Source of the DNA: Enoplolaimus lenunculus
Taxonomy: Eukaryota; Nematoda; Enoplea; Enoplida; Thoracostomopsidae
Length of the DNA: 64,000 nucleotides
Assembly: GCA_030248215.1 (NCBI GenBank)
Contig: JASANG010004068.1
Coordinates: 62,001-126,000 of the forward strand
Direction: 5' to 3'
Part shown: piece after piece, positions 57,313-64,000 of the stretch
How positions within the stretch are numbered: position 1 is the first letter of the stretch
Layout of the letters: each line of letters begins with the position of its first letter
Program-made: the position numbers and the translations under genes
The notes under the pieces: generated by a model
Told to the model about the DNA's origin: nothing
Databases searched by the model: none
Seen by the model: only the letters and a program-made list of their open reading frames with translations

Positions 57313-60127
57313 TTGACTTGCAATGTGTGTACTGATGAAAAGAACGCAAATGCAACCTCGTCGTCGTACGGGTACGAATTCATGTGGTCCGGCCCAACGA
57401 ACGGTAGTGGCAACCATGGTGTCGGTGTAATGGTTGAATGTTCTCTAGCCAAACACATCTTTTCCGTTGCTTACATTTGTCCCCGTTTAATTCGTGTCCG
57501 TATAAACGCTAAACCATTGAACATTTGTATTGTCGGTGTGTATGCCTCCACGGACTGCTCGTCCGACGATGATAAAGATCTTTTTTATAATGATTTGAAT
57601 GCTATGCTCTCGAACATTGCGAAGTCTGACTTTCTAATTGTTGCGGGCGATTTTAATGCCCAGCTTAGTCCTCGCGATCATTGTAAACGCGATAGTATTG
57701 GCCCTTTCACCACCGGCCAACGTACGAACAACGGCGACCGTCTAGCGACTTTAATGGGTCGTTTTCGCCTTTTCGCATTGAACACCGCCTTTAAACACAA
57801 AAAGTTGCATTTAGCAACCTGGCGTTCGAATCGCAGTAACGCGCTAAATCAGATTGACTATGTTCTTGTACGCGACCGTTGGCGTTCATCTATATTGGAC
57901 TGTCGTTCGTTTTGGGGTAACGAATGGGAAAGCGACCATGGTTTAATTCGCTGCAGAATACGTCTGCGTTTCTCAACGGTTAAAGCTAAGTCCGCTAGTA
58001 CGCGTTACAATGTCACGCGCCTCCATTGTTCTGACGTACGTGATGAATTTAACAGTCTCGTTATTCCGAACTGTCCAATAGTCTGGTGTATACCGACAAT
58101 GTCTCTGTTGACTGTTCTGCGTTTACAAATACCATATCCAAGGTTTGCAAAGAAGTGTTGGGTGTTAAACCACGCCAGGTTAAAATATGGATATCGACCG
58201 AAACGCTCGCGCTGATTAATGAACGTCGTTCCAAACCAGGGTGTCGTCGTTTAAGTAATCTTGTCAAACGTTCTATAAACGCTGACTTCGAAAAGAGATG
58301 GAACGATTATGCATCTGACGCCGAACGCGCACATCGAACTGGTGATGCCCGCAAACGTTTCCGAACGGTTAAAGCAGTGGGTAGAAAATCCACTAAAACG
58401 GTAACTCTTCGTGACGTGTCCGGTGTCATTATCGACAATAAACTCAAAAAGGTCGATCGGTGGAAAGAACATTTCTCCGAGCTATTGAATCGACCGGAGC
58501 CCGTAAACCCCTTGCTCCAGCAAAGTCTCGTTTTCGCGCCACCTGTCTCTTGTATCGATACGTGGCCCCCTCGGCTTGCTGAAGTGCGCCGTTTAGTTAA
58601 ATCGCTCAAGTCCGGCAAGGCCGGCGGTGAGGACGGTATTCCCCCCGAAGTTTATAAACATCGAGGCCTGAAAGTCGTTACCGATCTGACTCATTTATTG
58701 AACGGTGTATGAAATCCCTGACTCATTAAGGTTGCTTAATTAATACCTCTGTTTACGAAAGGGGACCCAAGCGTTTGCAAAACTATCGTGGTATAAGTCT
58801 TCCTGACATTGCGTCTAAGATCTTGGAAGCGGTGCTTATTGACAGACTCAAATGTTGGCGGGACTTTAATACGCGTGAAAATCAAGCTGGCTTTAGACCG
58901 GGCCGCAGTTATATCGACCAGATTTTTACCCCACGACAAGTCATCGAGATGCGCAACGAATTTAACCGTTCCACGTACATTGTTTTTGTCGACTTCGCCG
59001 CAGCTTTAGACAGTACTGATCGGGCATGTCTGTGGCGCATCATGTTATCGACTGGGGCCCAGTTAAAATTGTTTCGATGTTCCAGGCGCTTTATCGCTGC
59101 ACAAAATGCTGTGTTCGCGTCTATGGCACCAAATCAGACTGTTTTGAGGTGCACACGGGTGTCAGGCAAGGAGGTATTTCCTCTCCTATGCTATTTAACT
59201 GGTGCATCAGATTGGCTTTTTACTACGGCGCTTTACAGTTTTAATGAATGCGTACTAATTGGCAGTGATACCAGCGAACATTTTGTACTTATGCATCTGA
59301 CTTTTGCTGACGATATCGCGTTATTAGCCGAATCGCCAGAACAATTGCAACGAATGTTAAACCGTATCTCAGATAACGCGTCCCGCATCTGTCTTATAAT
59401 TAGTACTGCGAAAACGAAATTGGTGTTGCAACGGCGTCTCTAAACCCATAATTACGGTGGATTCTGAGCCCCTTGAATACGTCGAACAATTTACGTACAT
59501 CGGAAGTGTTATTTTCCACACCGGGAACAGAACGGATGAAATAAAAGTCCTTATGGGGGAACCACGGCATATCCTTAGCGGTGAAACGCCGCATTTACCT
59601 AGCGGCTGTCCGCCCAGTTCTACTATATGCTTGCGAGTCGTGGCTATTGGAAGCAGAACATGAACGTCGTTTTGATGTTTTGACCATCATATGATGCGGT
59701 GGATACTTCATGTCTCGTATCTCGACAGGGTCACAAATGCCGAAATCCGTCGTCGTTTCAATATAATCAAAATAATTTCCGCTAGCATTAAACGCCGTCG
59801 TTTACAATGGTTTGGCCCTGTCGCACGTATGAAACAGAACATGCTACTTTACATGTCTCTGTTCCACCCTATCCCCCAAGATGAAGCGTGGGTGAGACAG
59901 TTCCGCGGCGTTCGCAACACTTGGCGACGTAAACTTTTCAAAGATGTCGATTGCCGACCAGTGCATCGAATTGTGAACCGAAATGCTGCCGCTTTCAAAA
60001 CTCACCATCTAACGCTTATGAAAGACATTACAATGGACCGATCTGTATATGCGGAGTTGATCGATCGAGTTGTGAACTGCTGATGTCCAATGCGGATATG
60101 CAAATGATGATGATGATGATGATGATG
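57313..60127 (+). mobile_element. Decayed RTE-like non-LTR retrotransposon (LINE)
   Basis: An APE-type endonuclease comes first (57313-58050), with AGDFNAQ (about 57646), NQIDYVLVRDRW and WESDHGLIRCRI. It is followed by a linker (58086-58712), a reverse transcriptase with NYRGISLPDIASKILEAVL (58778), QAGFRPGRSYIDQIF, motif A VDFAAALD (58988-59011), motif B GVRQGGISSP (about 59158-59187) and motif C FADD (59303-59314), and a C-terminal region with RRRLQWFGPVARM (about 59793). The element ends in (ATG)8 at 60104-60127. The coding frame changes near 58060, 58720, 59040, 59240 and 59450, with a stop at 58712, so it is dead. The N-terminal 70-80 residues of the endonuclease are missing or unrecognisable. 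Short ATG-type 3' repeats and this endonuclease fit the RTE group. The exact clade is not certain. Confidence 0.85.
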
Positions 60128-60559
60128 ACTGTTTGGCGCAAATTTAAAGAAATCGTAAAAATTAGGTCAATATTTTGTATACGCATGCAATATAATAAAC
60201 AAGTAACAAGTCACGCTTTATTCTGCGGTGTTCTATTGATTCTATTAATGTTCAAACTTATTAATTCGTTTCAAAAAATGGCGTTGCACATTTTCATTAT
60301 CAATATTGACCAAATTTCTGAATTCAATTTCGAAAGGGACCGTATGTGAGTAATGTACGTACACATTCCTCATAAACAAGCCATGGCTGCTAAAAGCTTT
60401 GTAGACCATACCACTACAGCACAACTTGTGGACGCGCGACATACCAAAACAACAGTGATATGAAAATGTTATATAGATCATTTGGTATACACCAAAATCT
60501 TTCACACAGTTGCTTACTTTTATAATTTCACGGAATATATAAACGTAACTGCATTTCAA
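60128..60559. other. Spacer between two LINE remnants
   Basis: Nothing recognised. The minus-strand frame 60625-60245 overlaps the end of the next LINE fragment by chance. Confidence 0.3.
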
Positions 60560-60910
60560 TCGAACCCAACATTCTTCGCTTATAATTATGACACACCTTA
60601 AGGTTATCGGTATATAACTGCGCACGTATGCTTGATAAATCGTCCGACAAATTGTTTACATAGATTAAAAGTAATATCGGTCCAAGCATTGAACCCTGGG
60701 ATACCCCAGTTACAACTGAACATTAACCAGAACAGATATCACCTATAGCAGCACGTTGCCTTCGTGCTCTGAAGAAGCCTTCATGTACGTTTAAAAGCAT
60801 TTCTATAATAAGCTTTTATGACTACAGAAGCAAAAGCTTTGCGCAGGTCAACAATATACGTAACATTAACTTTATCATTATTCCATAATAATTCTAACCA
60901 CCTTTTAACT
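60560..60910 (-). mobile_element. CR1/Jockey-like LINE reverse transcriptase fragment
   Basis: On the minus strand, pieces of the reverse transcriptase palm can be read: motif A region VTYIVDLRKAFASV (about 60876-60835), motif B VTGVSQGSMLGPILLLIYVN (about 60713-60654) and the motif C region SIRAQLYTDNLKV (about 60631-60593), where YTDN stands for the usual FADD. GVPQGSVLGPLLFLIYINDL-type motif B is typical of CR1, Jockey and related LINEs and differs from the RTE-like element just upstream. There is a stop between motifs A and B and a frame change. The rest of the element is absent. Confidence 0.7.
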
Positions 60911-61447
60911 AGTTAAAAGTGATGTCAGAATTGATCTTCTTGAAAATCCATCTCAGCCACTGGATGAAAATCCATCACAGCTACTGGATGAAAATGATAA
61001 TGATAGCGACATCAGTACATTTTATACACCACTGACCGTAAACGAGAACGAATATATATACCAAAATTTGTGCAAAAATTATGTTTGGAAATGGGACGCC
61101 AATTTTTTGAATCCCCAGACGTCGTAACACCATCTCAGTTTGCTTAGAGCAAGCTTGGTGCATAAGGACATTCTAAATCTTAGACTCAAGAATGTCTCCA
61201 TTGTCAGTCTTAAGTACATTGTTTCAGTATCGGTATCAACGGTTTCACCGAGACTTTCGTCCTTGTTTTGGCGCTTTTGTACTGCTGTACGCATTCGATC
61301 GTTTGGTTCTATACGGAAAGCAAATATAGGTGCTGTGAACTTTAGTCTAGATATACGTATATATACGTATATATAATATATATTTCCTACTCGCAGACAA
61401 AATTAGTGTTATATATTTTGTAAAGGCCAATTGTTAACTGTATAGTA
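60911..61447. other. Upstream region of the MTR4 gene
   Basis: A small direct duplication near 60945-60990 (GAAAATCCATC(T/A)CAGC(C/T)ACTGG) and a TATACGTATATA-type repeat at 61348-61378 are the only structures seen. The MTR4 promoter should lie here; no defined element can be supported. Confidence 0.3.
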
Positions 61448-64000
61448 ATGTCAGGTGATATAAAAAACGCGTTTGAAGTATTTGATGAAGATAATAAGCA
61501 AGCTCTTGGAGAAAAGCATGAATATGGTGCGCAAAAAGAAAACATAGATGCCAAATCTAAGTAAGTTATATTTCACGACAGTTTATTCGTTGACAGATTT
61601 TATACCTAGTCTACGTATATACCTGTTATCTTAAAGTTGGTATATATATTTGGATTTGGTTTTGGAAAAGCAGAATCCAGCATTGGCCTGCAGCACAGTA
61701 TGTTTGTTAAACCGGCATGTCAAGCGGCTGCAGATGTAATTTTATACAATGCTTTTAATATCTAAATGTAGGGATTTGTCTAAGTCAAGATTCGGAATCT
61801 AATTCAGCGAAATTGCAAAAGTCTCCGGAATTAGTAAAATCGTGGGTTGGATTCTACCCTGCTTAGGAGGTCGTAAGCGCTTCGCTGCTGAATTTCTGTG
61901 GTGCTGTAAATCTCTAAAAATGTTATTCGTAGCACCCGATGCTGACAGTTATCATAGCCAAAGCCGGTTACAGAGGGTCTGCTTGTTTTTGGTATAAATT
62001 TAATGGTATCTATTAATATATCTGGTTTCGGTTTCTTATCATATATGATCAGCTGCATTTCTACCTTATCTGACTGGAAAACAGTTCTGAGGGTTCTACA
62101 ATAGTTTGCAGGGCAGCTGATCTTCTTGGATGCCTCACATCAGGAAAAAAGGCAAAAAGGCGGCATGAGAAAGCACAGGTTGAAGCAGAGACCTTGGATG
62201 ATTCTGTCGACGAAAAAATACGAAAAACTCGAAATACTGTCGAAGAGGATTTGGGGTAGGATAATCTGTAATTCTTGCTGCGGATGAGATGCTTATATCT
62301 ATATTAATAAAACTGGAACGACCACCATACGTAATCGGGGCTGTGTTTCAGCACAGGAATAATTTTTTTAACAATGTATAACGGATCGGTCTACAAATGA
62401 CTCTGTGTATACATTCGCAGTCTGTCGAGTAAAAACTTGCATTATTCACGTAATATAAAAGCTAGACAAAGCTGATGCCTGTTGTTTTTAAAATCGTTAT
62501 TTTGCTTCAACATAATTCTAGCTCTTTGGAAGCGTTGCCGCGAATTACAATACATACGCTGGAAACCGCGGAAGCTTGTTTGCATGAGGTATGCGTACCT
62601 CACGACCAAGAATACATTCCTCTGGTTCAAAGGTCTGGTAACGGTAAATACACAGTAGTTACATTTTACGCACAACATAACCTTTAACTCCACTAGAAAC
62701 AAATACGGTAGCGTTTTCGGTTTGTCTCGTACGACAAACCTCTTAAAGCTGTAAGTAATAGCTGCGACCAAGCACCCGCGCCGCAGTGTTTAATGGAAAC
62801 TTTGCGTTGTTACGTTATTTTTCGATGTGACATTTGTATTCACTTTTACAATTAGCCTTTTTAGGTACAGTATATAATTTTATGCGTTATTTTATTTCAG
62901 AAATTTGAATGCTTATTTCAGCGGCAAAACAATATCCATTCGTGCTAGATCCGTTTCAAAACGAAGCCATTTTGTGCCTTGATAACAATCAGTCGGTACT
63001 TGTATCTGCGCACACATCAGCTGGGAAAACTGTTGTTGCCGAGTACGCATATGTGGCTACGGCCATATTTTTTATTTGTTTGGAATGAAATGAGTAAAGC
63101 ATGTTGTTGTCAATATTGTTTAGCAGGCCGACGTTTGCAGTGTATTTCATTAGTTTTACAACTTCCCAATGCAATTTTTATTTGGTATAAAACGACGAAT
63201 ATATACGATATCGATTATCCGTAAACGGTTCAATAAAAATACGTTGATTTTTCTATACCACCGATGATGGTAAATTTTTGCAGGACAATGCGTGGTAAGA
63301 TATTTTTAACTGCTGCATTGTTGCAATTATAGATATGCTATTGCAATGGCTTTACACGATAAGCAACGTGTTATATTCACCAGTCCCATTAAAGCGTTAA
63401 GCAATCAGAAGTATCGAGAGATGTATGAAGAATTTACGGACGTTGGTTTAATTACTGGCGATGTAACAATTAATCCTAGTGCAAGTTGTTTAGTGATGAC
63501 AACTGAGGTTTGTTTTCATTATTTCCGAAGCTTGTATTCTAAAATGTGTGTTTAAACTTATTGTCATCGAACCAAAAAAGCGCGATCTTTAAACTTTACT
63601 ACGTACATTCGTTGAACTGAATTTACCCTTGGGCAGCTCTTGTTGCACCAAGATTTAGTATTGGTGTGAGCGCCTGTTTTGGTACTTAATAAGTTGGATT
63701 TTGCGGCTTGGTATAATGTTTTTGCTTGGATTTTATTCGTGTGGTAAACTTGCGGTATGAAATTTCAAAATAGCCCGAGATATAAAAGTGTCTGCGCTGG
63801 GCGGCAAGGTTGCACTGTTCTGATAAACAGTAACAGATTTAAATATTCGTTTTGATTGAAAAATATGAGTGAGCTAACTTGTAATTCAAAACGAGACAAG
63901 ATTTGCTAAATCCTTAGCTGTGTTAAATGCAGTACAAAATAAATCAGCCTTTGCAGTCTTCTAGTTTTGCATTAGAATGTTGTGAGTGCGCATTTTGGAC
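61448..64000 (+). CDS. MTR4 (SKIV2L2/MTREX) exosome-associated RNA helicase, 5' part
   Basis: MTR4 is the DExH helicase that unwinds RNA for the nuclear exosome. Five exons join in phase to 225 residues: 61448-61560, 62112-62255, 62522-62643, 62922-63042 and 63333-63507, all with AG/GT borders. The start [20 protein letters not shown] is followed by a Lys/Arg-rich linker, the conserved [39 protein letters not shown], Walker [10 protein letters not shown] (residues about 155-163), motif Ia [20 protein letters not shown] and motif Ib [20 protein letters not shown]. These match animal MTR4 and not SKI2 at nearly every position. No exon for the DEIH region was found between 63508 and 64000, so the gene continues past the window. 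The N-terminal 80 or so residues are less conserved, as is usual for this family. Confidence 0.93.

Overview
The window is nuclear DNA of an invertebrate-type animal. It is AT-rich, with genes split by GT-AG introns, poly-A signals (AATAAA) after coding ends, an animal-type PTP1B-like phosphatase, a metazoan-like MTR4 helicase, LINEs with animal-type endonuclease and reverse transcriptase, tRNA-derived repeats and very many short terminal-inverted-repeat (MITE-like) elements. I cannot fix the phylum from sequence alone.

Layout. 1-9000: mostly non-coding, with the last exons of an unrecognised minus-strand gene (1463-1850), two foldback elements (841-1120; 6275-7158 with a second element nested in it), a small hAT-like MITE and a degenerate tRNA (8641-8712). 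9057-17545: a nine-exon PTP1B/TC-PTP-like tyrosine phosphatase with every catalytic loop visible, an unusual insert inside the catalytic domain and a 540-residue hydrophilic tail; its large introns are filled with hAT-like MITEs. 20204-20621: a tail-anchored coding exon that may be the membrane-anchor end of that phosphatase or a separate small gene. 22958-24985: a minus-strand type I membrane protein. 24.2-34.7 kb: a repeat-rich stretch holding most copies of a 425-445 bp TA-flanked MITE family, a TTAA-flanked element with an internal tRNA-like unit, a 1.6 kb inverted-repeat element between two identical 149 bp direct repeats, and a 940 bp element with internal tandem repeats. 35.3-40.4 kb: a minus-strand four-membrane-segment protein gene. 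41-54 kb: sparse, with one likely first exon (46631-46842, minus), MITEs, tandem repeats and a dispersed repeat. 54.4-56.0 kb: an inverted arrangement of tRNA-derived repeats. 57.3-60.1 kb: a decayed RTE-like LINE ending in (ATG)8. 60.56-60.91 kb: a CR1/Jockey-like LINE fragment. 61448 to the window end: the first five exons of an MTR4 (SKIV2L2/MTREX) RNA helicase.

The host genes show no common pathway: phosphotyrosine signalling (PTP), nuclear RNA surveillance (MTR4) and membrane proteins of unknown role. The main theme is mobile DNA: at least six TIR families, several nested in one another, and three different kinds of repeat that carry an internal tRNA-like Pol III promoter.
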